Below, piece after piece: positions 1 to 7,421 of a stretch of 11,818 bases of DNA. A program made the translations under genes and the position numbers. Where the stretch lies: NCBI GenBank assembly GCA_028694715.1, contig JAQVKJ010000015.1:1-11818 (forward strand), given 5' to 3'. The DNA is from Weeksellaceae bacterium. GTDB taxonomy: Bacteria; Bacteroidota; Bacteroidia; Flavobacteriales; Weeksellaceae. Within the stretch, counting starts at the first letter, position 1. Each line of letters begins with the position of its first letter. Below the pieces are notes generated by a model. That model made no database searches. It saw nothing but the letters and a program-made list of their open reading frames with translations, and was not told the origin of the DNA.

Positions 1-2117
1 CGGTAATTTTTTTTAAGCTCAGAAATGCCGTACACCGACCATTTTAAATAGCTCAAATCCTTTGCATAATGTTCGTACTGACCCACCGCACCGATTCTGA
101 TGAACTGAAAAATGCTTCTTTGTGGATAAAAGGTATTTTGTACCGATAACGAACCCGTCAGCACTTTCTGTCCGGTGGACCATTTTGGTGAAACCGACCA
201 TTTGAAAGGTCTTCGGATGATGGATTGATTTTGAAACCGTGCACCCACAAGGAATTTGTCGTAATTGTTCCATCTGAGTTGAGGATTGACGAAAATTTGT
301 GCAAATTTTGGATTCTCAACATCCGGATACAATCTGAACTGAACTTTTTTCATGTTTCTGAACAGCCCTCGGGTACGCATATAGTTGTCTCGCTCAGCAA
401 TTTCAGGAAACAGAAAATCGGGATTCAGAGCGAGCAAATCGTAGTCCGCTGCCGGAATACTGACCTCAAACTTTTTGTTGGAATTCTGAAACCATTGGCT
501 AATTAACTGCTTTCTATTTTTGAGCGCAGTCAGCTGAAATGGACCTTCAAATCCGGTTTTGTTTTTGATTTTGACTTTCAGTTCATCGTTTTTTTCTTCG
601 GAGCGAATGAGTTTAAAATTGATTCTGTCTTTCAGGTCAATGTAATCATCAAAAAACCAAGACAAGTCACTGTGTGAATTTTCGGTGAGATATTTTTTAA
701 AATCCTGCTGTCCGACTTTTTGGCCGTGGTATTTCAGGCTGAAATTTTTGATCATATTATAGAATTCACCATCGCCCAGAAACTTATCGATATAATAAAA
801 AGTGAAACCGGTTTTGAAGCCGCTGACCACCATTTGATTCATTTTGCTGAGTTCGTTAAAGGGTGTATTAATGGGTTGATCAAAGGATTGTATGGCCATG
901 TATAGAAAAAGCATTTTGTAACGGTCGTTCATTTTTAGTTGTGCCGCATCGAAGAAATTGAAAGGGCGCATGCCCAGCAGTCTGAAATTGTCTGCCAGAT
1001 GGCCGACCAATTTGAGCTTAGGAAAATAGCGGTCTGTGTATTTCATCATCAGATAATATTGCAAACCGTTTTTGAGCCAGTGGTCTTTGATTTTGTCGGT
1101 GAGAAACATCCGGTCGATGTATTCGTAACTCAGCATCTGAAAGAGTTTGAGCGCATTTCTTTCTGTAGGAGTAAAGGGCTTGAGTGTACCAATCCAGATG
1201 TCTATTTCATCTACTCCAAAGAAGTTTTGTTCCTTTTTGGTTTTGTTGGAGACGAACAATTTATTAGTGGGCAAATGCCCCAGATGCTCTTGCAAAAAGG
1301 CGAGTTGCGAAGGAATGAGCGAATCGATTGAGGCCAGGTCATCGGGTTTAATTTCAAAACCAAATTCTGTTTTCAGCCCCGAGCTTTGGTCAAAGAAACT
1401 GTGTGTTTTTTTGAGATTTCGGGTTAAATACAGTCTAAAAAATTCGATATTGCTGCCGTGCCACTGACTGCCTTGACCTTCCAGGTCAGTATAGAGCCTA
1501 TAATTTTTTGGAAAATTTATTGAAAGTTGGTAGTGTGCAGGGCGTGTGAGCGGTTCTTCGAAATCTTTGTAATGTTGCAGCTGCCAATTTCCGTTTTGGT
1601 CTGTTGGGGCTGGGTGCATAAAGAAATATTTGAGCAGATAATCGCCTTCTTTGCTTTTCCCGTAGTGTGTGACTTGGTCAAAAGGAATTTTGATTTCATA
1701 TATTGCGCTCAGAATCAGTAATTCGTCTTTCTTCCATGGTTGATTGAGTTCTATTCGGATAAATTCTCTTTCTTCAAAACCAAATTTGAGTGATTCATCC
1801 TTATGATTCATAAAAACCGGATTTATAACGGCACCTCTGTCTTCTTTTTCGGAGAAATGAAGCGCACCATTTCTTTGTTCGAGCTTCACCCGATTGAGTT
1901 CAGTAAGCCGACCGGTGTATGCATTCACCCAAGCGTTCAGGTAGATGTAGTCGAGGTCATGCGGAGAATGGTTAACCAGTCTGAATTCTTGTTCTACCCA
2001 CAATTTGTTGGATAGCGTGTCCAACCTGATTTTGAGGCTTATGCTATCAGCCTGTTGACCCAGACAGTGCCCGGCTAGGAAAATCAGAAAACAAGCAAAC
2101 AAATGGCGGTAAGACAT
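1..2117 (-). CDS. Secreted M1 (gluzincin)-like aminopeptidase relative lacking catalytic residues, with beta-barrel-like C-terminus; 3' end outside window
   Basis: The frame is open for 705 codons, from an ATG at 2117 down to the left edge, with no stop. I read it codon by codon. Residues 1-20 form a signal peptide (hydrophobic core HLFACFLIFLAG, likely cleaved before QQ at 21-22). No lipobox fits, because His precedes the Cys. Residues about 25-250 look like the N-terminal beta domain of M1 peptidases. Residues about 260-450 look like the gluzincin catalytic domain, including W347-L-K-N-G. By eye, HEXXH aligns with Q327-M-L-S-Y331 and the third ligand Glu with N350, so zinc binding looks lost. 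Residues about 610-705 alternate aromatic and polar residues around YDKFLVGARF, suggesting an outer-membrane barrel. I recall flavobacterial proteins of this architecture that are equally degenerate, so this may be a conserved pseudoenzyme and not a decayed gene. Function is unknown. It lies 140 bases downstream of the Smr gene on the same strand, and I see no clear promoter in that gap. Confidence 0.75.
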   Translation of the reverse strand, partial: MSYRHLFACFLIFLAGHCLGQQADSISLKIRLDTLSNKLWVEQEFRLVNHSPHDLDYIYLNAWVNAYTGRLTELNRVKLEQRNGALHFSEKEDRGAVINPVFMNHKDESLKFGFEEREFIRIELNQPWKKDELLILSAIYEIKIPFDQVTHYGKSKEGDYLLKYFFMHPAPTDQNGNWQLQHYKDFEEPLTRPAHYQLSINFPKNYRLYTDLEGQGSQWHGSNIEFFRLYLTRNLKKTHSFFDQSSGLKTEFGFEIKPDDLASIDSLIPSQLAFLQEHLGHLPTNKLFVSNKTKKEQNFFGVDEIDIWIGTLKPFTPTERNALKLFQMLSYEYIDRMFLTDKIKDHWLKNGLQYYLMMKYTDRYFPKLKLVGHLADNFRLLGMRPFNFFDAAQLKMNDRYKMLFLYMAIQSFDQPINTPFNELSKMNQMVVSGFKTGFTFYYIDKFLGDGEFYNMIKNFSLKYHGQKVGQQDFKKYLTENSHSDLSWFFDDYIDLKDRINFKLIRSEEKNDELKVKIKNKTGFEGPFQLTALKNRKQLISQWFQNSNKKFEVSIPAADYDLLALNPDFLFPEIAERDNYMRTRGLFRNMKKVQFRLYPDVENPKFAQIFVNPQLRWNNYDKFLVGARFQNQSIIRRPFKWSVSPKWSTGQKVLTGSLSVQNTFYPQRSIFQFIRIGAVGQYEHYAKDLSYLKWSVYGISELKKNY

Positions 2118-2257
2118 ATTGAACAGCTGAAGTGACTGTAAAAATGTTTCATTTTTTTTGGATATACAAGCTTTTGGATTTGATTCTTCGTAGGTATTTT
2201 CTTTTTGTGATGATATTGTGAATTCGGGAGAAGTTAGTAATCGGGCGGTATGGCTCT

Positions 2258-2758
2258 TTATCGTTTGAACTCCACGCAGGTTGCGCCACCGTTGTATTTT
2301 CTGAATGAGGCATCGTAAATTGCAATTCCTTTGTATTTTCTGAGGAGCTTCATCATTTCGTCTTTAAGCACGCCCTTGCCGTGTCCGTGAATGAAAATCA
2401 GTTTTTTTATTTTTTGAACGCTTGCCATTTCCATTTCGTCTTTTATTTTTTGTAATTGTAATTGCAACATTTCGTAGTTGCTCATATTTGCATATGAATC
2501 AACGAGTTGCCCGATGTGTAAATCGATTTCCTTTTCGTTGTTTTTGGATTTTTTCTTTGTGTTTTTTCTCTGAACCGGCTCGGGCTTTAGCGTTATCTGA
2601 CCTACTTCAAACCCCTGATCTGCCACCAGTTCATTTGAATGATAGGTTGATTCAAAACCGTTGTCACATAGGACAGTGATTTGGTTTTTGTGTATTTTCA
2701 GCACGATGCCTTTTTGGTTATCGTCAAGAACCCTTACTTTGTCTCCGGTATTGAACAT
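2258..2758 (-). CDS. Smr-domain protein (MutS2 C-terminal-like), Bacteroidota DUF2027-type architecture
   Basis: A 166-residue protein. The N-terminal part (1-45, motif TGDKVRVLDDNQKGIV) resembles a KOW/SH3-like beta barrel. A basic, Lys/Asn-rich linker (about 58-76) leads to a C-terminal Smr domain (77-166). The two Smr signatures are visible: D79-L-H81 and H124-G-H-G-K-G129. Smr domains are known as nickases or endonucleases acting on DNA or on RNA of stalled ribosomes. The substrate here cannot be told, and the MutS2 ATPase and clamp parts are absent. I chose the ATG at 2758. A TTG three codons upstream (2767) is possible, but the sequence MFNTGDKVRV is the usual kind of family start. The gene begins 32 bases after the E2 stop on the same strand, so it is probably co-transcribed, though the functions are not obviously related. 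Confidence 0.85.
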   Translation of the reverse strand: MFNTGDKVRVLDDNQKGIVLKIHKNQITVLCDNGFESTYHSNELVADQGFEVGQITLKPEPVQRKNTKKKSKNNEKEIDLHIGQLVDSYANMSNYEMLQLQLQKIKDEMEMASVQKIKKLIFIHGHGKGVLKDEMMKLLRKYKGIAIYDASFRKYNGGATCVEFKR

Positions 2759-2790
2759 GATGCACAAAATTCAGCTTTGTTCGGGAATAC

Positions 2791-4083
2791 TCAGACGGCA
2801 GTGTTTGGGTCAAAATTTTCCAGATACTGTGCCACTCTTTGTACAAACATTCCGCCCAGCGCACCGTCCACTACCCTGTGGTCGTATGCGTGCGACAGAT
2901 ACATTTTGTGTCGGATACCGATTACATCGCCAAGTGGAGTTTCAATCACTGCCGGTTTTTTGATGATTGCACCCACCGCTAAGATGGCTACCTGAGGCTG
3001 TGGAATGATGGGAGTACCCAAGGTGTTTCCAAAGCTTCCGATATTGGTAATGGTGTATGTTCCTCCCTGAATTTCGTGTGGTTTTAATTTGTTTTCCCTT
3101 GCACGGTGTGCCAAATCATTGACTTGAGCGGTGAGTCCAAAAAGACTGTATTGGTCTGCGTTTTTAATCACCGGGACAATCAGATTGCCGTTGGGCAAAG
3201 CTGCAGCCATGCCGATATTGATGTTTTTCTTCTTGATGATTTGTTCGCCGCTTACCGAAATGTTAATCATCGGGAAATCTTTGATGGCTTGTGCGATGGC
3301 CTGTATGAAAATCGGCATATAGGTAATTTTCTGGCCGTGTTTTTTAAGGAATTCATCTTTGTGTTTGTTGCGCCATTGGACGATACCGGTCACATCTGCT
3401 TCAATGAATGAAGTGACATGTGGTGCAATTCTTTTGGCGTCCACCATGTTCTGTGCGATGATTTTTCGCATTCTGTCCATCTCGATGATTTCATCGCCTT
3501 CAACCACTGGAACCGGTGCTGCAATGGTTTGGGATGTTGTGGATTTGGTCAGTGTTTTGGAAGTTGGTGCGGGTTTAGCTGATTTCTTGTTTTCAACAAA
3601 TTTCAGAATGTCTTCTTTGGTTACTCTGCCAGCGATTCCCGAACCTTGCATCCTTGAGAGTTCTTCGGCGGAGATGCCTTCTGTTTTTGCAATCGATTTG
3701 ACAAGTGGTGAATAGAATCTTTCTGGATAACTGTCATTAGAAGTACTGTTTTCTTTGATTGGCTTTTCGAGTTCACTGACGATTTCTACAGCCGGCGTTT
3801 CGGTTTTGGTTTCTGTGGTCTCGGTCGTATTTTGTACTTCACCTTCGACTTCAAGAATGGCAATGGCTTCCCCGATTTGCGCAACACTGTCCACGCTGAC
3901 GAGAATTTCCTTTAACTGTCCGGCCACCGGCGAAGGTACTTCGGAATCGACTTTGTCAGTGGCAATTTCAACCACGGCTTCATCTTCCTCAATGGTATCG
4001 CCCGGTGCTTTGAGCCAGTTGATAACGGTTGCTTCCATCACTCCTTCGCCCATAGAAGGCAATATCAATTTGTAGTCGGACAT
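2791..4083 (-). CDS. Dihydrolipoamide acyltransferase, E2 component of a 2-oxo acid dehydrogenase complex
   Basis: A 430-residue E2 that carries acyl groups on a lipoyl arm and transfers them to CoA in the cytoplasmic core of a 2-oxo acid dehydrogenase complex. A single lipoyl domain spans about 3-80, with the lipoylated lysine K44 in the motif EIATDKVDSEV. An acidic, Thr/Glu-rich linker follows (82-118), then the peripheral subunit-binding domain (123-160, FYSPLVKSIA to GRVTKEDI), a Lys/Ser/Thr/Pro linker, and the catalytic domain (about 200-430). The catalytic motif DHRVVDG is at 401-407, giving active-site H402 and D406. Substrate specificity (pyruvate, 2-oxoglutarate or branched-chain) cannot be fixed from sequence reading. 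A single lipoyl domain and the SHAYDHRVVDG ending suit the branched-chain type often found as an extra E2 in Flavobacteriia, so I give no gene symbol. No E1 or E3 gene is adjacent. It diverges from aroQ and precedes the Smr gene. Confidence 0.93.
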   Translation of the reverse strand: MSDYKLILPSMGEGVMEATVINWLKAPGDTIEEDEAVVEIATDKVDSEVPSPVAGQLKEILVSVDSVAQIGEAIAILEVEGEVQNTTETTETKTETPAVEIVSELEKPIKENSTSNDSYPERFYSPLVKSIAKTEGISAEELSRMQGSGIAGRVTKEDILKFVENKKSAKPAPTSKTLTKSTTSQTIAAPVPVVEGDEIIEMDRMRKIIAQNMVDAKRIAPHVTSFIEADVTGIVQWRNKHKDEFLKKHGQKITYMPIFIQAIAQAIKDFPMINISVSGEQIIKKKNINIGMAAALPNGNLIVPVIKNADQYSLFGLTAQVNDLAHRARENKLKPHEIQGGTYTITNIGSFGNTLGTPIIPQPQVAILAVGAIIKKPAVIETPLGDVIGIRHKMYLSHAYDHRVVDGALGGMFVQRVAQYLENFDPNTAV

Positions 4084-4102
4084 AATCTGTAAATTATCTT
4101 CG

Positions 4103-4130
4103 CAAATCTAACTATTTTATGTGAATCCAA
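4103..4130 (-). promoter_or_regulatory. Promoter for the E2 gene (Bacteroidota type)
   Basis: On the minus strand TAGATTTG (4110-4103) matches the Bacteroidota -7 consensus TAnnTTTG exactly, and a TTG (4130-4128) lies 17 bases upstream as the -33 element. The box ends 19 bases before the E2 start codon, nearly the spacing seen for the hydrolase and mraZ. No mapped transcript supports it, so it is inferred. Confidence 0.6.
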
Positions 4131-4198
4131 AAAGGGGATAGGTCGCCAAACCGATGGGATAATCAGAAGTTTTGTTCAAAAATTTCTTTGGGATGGAG

Positions 4199-4225
4199 TT
4201 GTTTTTCAATTATTGTGTACCTTTA
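4199..4225 (+). promoter_or_regulatory. Candidate promoter for aroQ
   Basis: TTG (4199-4201), 16 bases, then TACCTTTA (4218-4225), one base off TAnnTTTG. It lies 32 bases before the GTG start, a longer leader than at the other promoters here. It is weaker than the E2 promoter on the opposite strand of the same 174-base divergent gap. Confidence 0.4.
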
Positions 4226-4257
4226 ATCACTGAAAAACACAATCAGACAGAACTAAG

Positions 4258-4686
4258 GTGATTCAAATTCAAATCATTAACGGCCCTAATCTGAATTTAC
4301 TCGGTATCCGTGAACCCGACATATACGGCGATGAATCTTTTGAGGAGTATTTCAGGAAACTCCAAAAACAGTTTCCTGGCGTGGTGTTGCATTATTTTCA
4401 GTCCAACCACGAAGGAGATATTATCGATAAACTGCACGAGATTGGTTTTTCATACCATGGCATTGTAATGAACCCGGCTGCCTATTCTCACTATTCTTAT
4501 GCGATTTCCGATGCAGTGAAAGCCATCCCTACGCCAGTGGTGGAAGTGCACATTTCAGATGTGATGGGGCGAGAGGATTTTAGGAAAAATCTGGTGACCG
4601 CTCAGAACTGTGTGAAAATCATTTCGGGAAAGGGACTGGATGCATATCGGATGGCGGTGGAGGAACTGATTAATAGAAAAAATTAA
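4258..4686 (+). CDS. aroQ: Type II 3-dehydroquinate dehydratase
   Basis: A 142-residue cytoplasmic enzyme of the shikimate pathway, converting 3-dehydroquinate to 3-dehydroshikimate on the way to aromatic amino acids. Family motifs appear in order: NGPNLNLLGIREPDIYG (8-24), QSNHEGDIIDKLH (48-60), NPAAYSHYS (72-80), VEVHIS (95-100) and R105-E-x-F-R109. The active-site set of the Mycobacterium tuberculosis enzyme (Tyr24, Asn75, Asp88, Glu99, His101, Arg108) has counterparts at Y23, N72, D85, E96, H98 and R105. The usual Asn after HIS is Asp101 here, a mild change. The start is GTG at 4258: the frame has a stop at 4231-4233, no ATG lies between, and the conserved NGPN motif begins at residue 8. 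The length is normal for the family. It is transcribed alone, divergent from the E2 gene. Confidence 0.96.
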   Translation: MIQIQIINGPNLNLLGIREPDIYGDESFEEYFRKLQKQFPGVVLHYFQSNHEGDIIDKLHEIGFSYHGIVMNPAAYSHYSYAISDAVKAIPTPVVEVHISDVMGREDFRKNLVTAQNCVKIISGKGLDAYRMAVEELINRKN

Positions 4687-4863
4687 GCTATTCATAACAG
4701 CATAAACACTATCAGATTTTTATAATAGAATAATCGATAAATTAAACACACACATTAAAAACTATAAATTCAAATTTTCCTTCTGATTTCATTCGTTTTA
4801 AAATAGCGTATTCTACCAAAGATATATACTGTTTTGGATGTTTTATTTGTTTTGATGCATAGT

Positions 4864-4898
4864 AAAAAATGAGGATGCGTTTTTAGCGACATCCTCAT
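4864..4898 (-). terminator. Intrinsic terminator of the C1q-like gene
   Basis: A perfect 9-bp stem, 4869-4877 (atgaggatg) with 4890-4898 (catcctcat), encloses a 12-base loop. Read on the minus strand, the stem is followed by a run of T (4869-4864). It lies 22 bases past the stop of the C1q-like gene. On the plus strand no T run follows, so it should act mainly on the minus-strand gene. The AT-rich stretch 4687-4863 after aroQ shows no gene and no clear aroQ terminator. Confidence 0.85.
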
Positions 4899-4920
4899 GA
4901 AAAGGCTTAGTTTTTATGAT

Positions 4921-5604
4921 CTACCGTACTTGATGGATGGTAAAGAAGCTTTCCGGACCACCCAGCAAGGTGAGGTTGACAATAGGAGTTCTGCTGCCAA
5001 AGAATATTTTGTCACCGGCAGTCATCGTCACAAGAGTCTGTGTCTTTCGGACAGGAGGAGAAACCTCTATGGTCACCAAACCTAAGTTCACCCCAACCTG
5101 AAGGTAGCTTTCCTCTGCAATTAAAACCGGGTCCTCTGCATCTGATTGTTTGAAAATCCCAATACCAAGATTGCCGGCACTTAACAATGACGCAGTTCTG
5201 TACTGTGCATAAATTTGATAAATGCCGTCTTTTGGTGCAGTGAATTGATAAGAGGAGGTATCGTAATCTCCGTTATAGTCAAATTCCACATTACTGAATG
5301 CGATGGTTTTCCAACCCGTCAGAATATCTGCACCCAAAACAATGGTTTCACCACCCGTTCCTTTCACAAAAGAAACCTGATTGCTCGGCATCACATCAGA
5401 TACAGCAACCTGATTGACAATTTGTTGCCCATTTAATACCAAAACATAATCGACTGTTCCAGAAACGGTTTCCACAGTTCCAATCCTGAGGTCGCCGTTA
5501 ATGTCTAACATGGCCTGAGGGGTTTCTGTCCCTATTCCCACCTGTGCAGTGGTTAGAGTGAGTTTCAACAGAAACACCCAAACGAAAAAAGTAGTTTTTC
5601 TCAT
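4921..5604 (-). CDS. Secreted protein with VGIGT leader and C1q/TNF-like C-terminal domain
   Basis: A 227-residue exported protein. Residues 1-20 form a signal peptide (core TFFVWVFLLKLTLT) with likely cleavage TTA|Q, so the mature protein begins QVGIGTETPQAMLDINGDLRI. That leader is common in Bacteroidota secreted proteins that end in C1q-like or tail-fibre-type domains. Residues about 98-227 resemble a C1q jelly-roll: FDYNGDYDTSSYQFTAPKDG (108-127) matches the pattern of an N-terminal hydrophobic strand followed by F-t-a-P-x-x-G-x-Y. Later come AGDKIFFG and a closing FFTIHQV, like the usual kGD and f-x-g-f-x-i strands. C1q-like domains usually trimerise, but the ligand is unknown. I see no type IX secretion tail. 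The gene stands alone, with its own terminator downstream. Domain assignment is by pattern only. Confidence 0.72.
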   Translation of the reverse strand: MRKTTFFVWVFLLKLTLTTAQVGIGTETPQAMLDINGDLRIGTVETVSGTVDYVLVLNGQQIVNQVAVSDVMPSNQVSFVKGTGGETIVLGADILTGWKTIAFSNVEFDYNGDYDTSSYQFTAPKDGIYQIYAQYRTASLLSAGNLGIGIFKQSDAEDPVLIAEESYLQVGVNLGLVTIEVSPPVRKTQTLVTMTAGDKIFFGSRTPIVNLTLLGGPESFFTIHQVR

Positions 5605-5905
5605 ACATATTGTTTTAAAAATTTAACTGTACAAAATCTAAATCAGTCTCAGGTTGGTGGTAATAATGTGTTGATTGGGAGCAAGTTTGGACTGCTTTGC
5701 CAGGTTCTGACTGGCACCAATAGGTGTTGAGTTATTGGGTAGCTGGTTAAAATTAAACTTGAACCACTTCTAACAAAATTAACAAAAAAATAATAAAATT
5801 CTATAGAAAGACACTCTGTTTTTTGAAATTTCTTGCCTTTTGTATTTTTATAAAAACAAACATCATTTCATTTTATGAGTGAAACCGAACGGAACTTTGG
5901 GATGA
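5605..5905. other. Gene-free stretch upstream of the C1q-like gene, with hairpin and cryptic open frame
   Basis: AT-rich ends flank a visibly more GC-rich core (about 5641-5765). The core contains a hairpin, TGCCAG (5698-5703) with CTGGCA (5711-5716), overlapped by CACC (5715-5718) with GGTG (5723-5726). On the minus strand it is open for 43 codons between stops at 5770-5772 and 5638-5640, without an ATG. It should hold the promoter of the C1q-like gene, but the only candidate, TAGATTTTG (5640-5632), is one base too long between TA and TTTG, and no TTG sits at the right distance. A palindrome TTTTTATAAAAA lies near 5846-5857. I see no convincing terminator for ysxC. Confidence 0.5.
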
Positions 5906-6517
5906 TTATTTATTAAATTCACCCGCCAATTGTTCATTGACTGAGCCTATATAATTGAGTAATTCCATCCTTCCGATTTTGCTTTGAGAAGAAGTCGTAA
6001 AAACCTGTGGCATGAATTCCCAGCTTTTCAGCATTTCTTTTTTATAGACCTGCATTGCTTTCTGAAGTTCCGAACTGCTGATTTTGTCGATTTTGGTGTA
6101 TACAATCGAAAATGGAATCTGGTTTTCTCCCAGCCAAGCCATAAAATCGAGGTCAATTTTCTGAGGAGAGATTCTGCAGTCAACCAGTACGAAGGTGTTG
6201 ACCAGATTGGGGCGGTTGAGCAGATAGGAAGTAATCATTTTGTCGAATTCACTTCTTTTTTTCTTTGAAACTCTTGCATAGCCGTACCCGGGTAAATCTG
6301 TCAGATACCAACTTTTCTGCATTAGGAAAACATTGAGCAGTTGTGTTTTTCCGGGTGTTCCCGATGTTTTGGCCAAGCCTTTTCGTTCGGCCAGCATATT
6401 AATCAGCGAGGATTTTCCCACATTCGAACGCCCGATAAATGCGTATTCGGGCAGCGTGGGTTCAGGACAGTCCTGCCATTTTGTAGCACTTTTAATGAAC
6501 TCGGGTCTTAAATCCAT
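5906..6517 (-). CDS. ysxC: Ribosome biogenesis GTP-binding protein YsxC/EngB
   Basis: A 203-residue TrmE-Era-EngA-EngB-family GTPase, known to help assemble the large ribosomal subunit and usually essential. All G motifs are present: P-loop GRSNVGKS (29-36), the switch I region SGTPGKTQ (52-59), DLPGYGYA (74-81), TKID (142-145) and a TTSS stretch (175-178) at G5. The length is typical of a single-domain EngB. Its ATG (6517-6515) overlaps the stop of the upstream hydrolase by one base (TAATG on the minus strand), so its translation is probably coupled to that gene. Location next to the dcw cluster is common in Flavobacteriia, from memory of their gene order. The gene symbol engB is equally used. 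Confidence 0.95.
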   Translation of the reverse strand: MDLRPEFIKSATKWQDCPEPTLPEYAFIGRSNVGKSSLINMLAERKGLAKTSGTPGKTQLLNVFLMQKSWYLTDLPGYGYARVSKKKRSEFDKMITSYLLNRPNLVNTFVLVDCRISPQKIDLDFMAWLGENQIPFSIVYTKIDKISSSELQKAMQVYKKEMLKSWEFMPQVFTTSSQSKIGRMELLNYIGSVNEQLAGEFNK

Positions 6518-7290
6518 TAAGACGGAACTATGTTTTTTTCCCTGAGCCAGCCGGCCAACAATTCATTGAACTTTTCGGGATGCTCCATCATTGGCGCATG
6601 ACCGCATTTGTCTATCCAGTACAGTGTGGAATCCGAAATTTCTTCTTTGAATTCTTCTGCTACTTCCGGAGGAGTTACATTGTCTTGCTTCCCCCAAATC
6701 AAGCAAACCGGTGCTTTGATGAGATTCAACTCTTCCTTGAGGTTGGTTTTGATGGCGCTTCTCGCAATATAAAGCGTCTTGATGGCTTTTTTTCGGTCAT
6801 TGATTGTCTCAAAAACATCGTCCACAATTTCCTTGGTCGCCACATTGGGGTCATAGAAAACCTCCTGTGTCTTTTTCAACACATATTCATAACTGCTCCG
6901 CTTGGGGAAACTTTCGCCAAATGATTTTTCATAAAGCCCTGAACTCCCCGTTAAACATAGCGCTCTGACCAACTCCGGGTTTTTGATGGTGGTAATCAAT
7001 CCCAAATGACCACCCAACGAATTCCCTACCAAAATGGCAGGCTCACCCACCACATCTTTGATGAATCTCGAAACGAATTTTGCGAAATTCGTCACATTGG
7101 TATTCAATATCGGAAAACTGTAAATGGGCAGCTCGGGTGCATAAACCTTATAACCGATTCTTGAGAAATATTGTGTAAGTAATTCGAAATTACTCAATTC
7201 GCCCATCAAACCATGTAGGAGAACTATCGGAACTCCTTCACCTTCTTCTATGTATGAATATTTTTTGGTCTTTTTTAAGTTGAATAACAT
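6517..7290 (-). CDS. Alpha/beta hydrolase
   Basis: A 257-residue cytoplasmic alpha/beta-hydrolase fold protein without signal peptide. The oxyanion-hole strand is VLLHGLMG (23-30). The nucleophile elbow G89-N-S91-L-G-G94 gives Ser91. D203 (in WGKQDNVTPP) and H231 (in KCGHAPMMEHPEKF) complete the catalytic triad. Overall it resembles the hydrolases annotated loosely as lipase/esterase or meta-cleavage (BphD/MhpC-like) enzymes, but substrate cannot be read from sequence. The ATG at 7290 lies 18 bases after an exact TAnnTTTG box, supporting the start. It is the first gene of a two-gene unit with ysxC, and diverges from mraZ. Confidence 0.9.
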   Translation of the reverse strand: MLFNLKKTKKYSYIEEGEGVPIVLLHGLMGELSNFELLTQYFSRIGYKVYAPELPIYSFPILNTNVTNFAKFVSRFIKDVVGEPAILVGNSLGGHLGLITTIKNPELVRALCLTGSSGLYEKSFGESFPKRSSYEYVLKKTQEVFYDPNVATKEIVDDVFETINDRKKAIKTLYIARSAIKTNLKEELNLIKAPVCLIWGKQDNVTPPEVAEEFKEEISDSTLYWIDKCGHAPMMEHPEKFNELLAGWLREKNIVPS

Positions 7291-7308
7291 TCAGGCCTGA
7301 ATTTGGAG

Positions 7309-7340
7309 CAAAAGTAATCATTCTATGTTAAAATCTAAAA
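7309..7340 (-). promoter_or_regulatory. Promoter for hydrolase-ysxC
   Basis: On the minus strand TACTTTTG (7316-7309) is an exact TAnnTTTG -7 box, 18 bases before the hydrolase ATG. The -33 region is weak: only TTT (7340-7338) stands at a spacing of 21 bases. It is the same octamer as the mraZ box on the other strand. Confidence 0.55.
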
Positions 7341-7421
7341 TTTGTTTTCCAACTTCAATTTTTTTAGACAGCCAAACTTTCAATCATTGGAAATATACCG
7401 AATGTTAAAAGTTATTAACAA

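Noticed and set aside
225..2015. Several plus-strand open frames of 60-130 codons within the first 2 kb
   Set aside because: They overlap a continuous 705-codon minus-strand frame with signal peptide and domain structure, and none has a recognisable motif.
2050..2070. Cys at the end of the signal peptide of the M1-like protein as a lipoprotein site
   Set aside because: The sequence is L-A-G-H-C; His at -1 does not fit a lipobox, so signal peptidase I cleavage is more likely.
3359..4075. Plus-strand frames of 118 and 106 codons opposite the E2 gene
   Set aside because: The E2 domains (lipoyl, subunit-binding, catalytic) are complete on the minus strand, and the opposite frames are low-complexity Ser/Thr/Ile shadows.
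4864..4898. The hairpin as a bidirectional terminator also serving aroQ
   Set aside because: On the plus strand the stem is followed by gaaaagg, not a T run, and it lies about 180 bases past the aroQ stop.
5829..5866. AT palindrome TTTTTATAAAAA as a ysxC terminator
   Set aside because: The stem is only A/T pairs with no loop and no GC core, unlike an intrinsic terminator.
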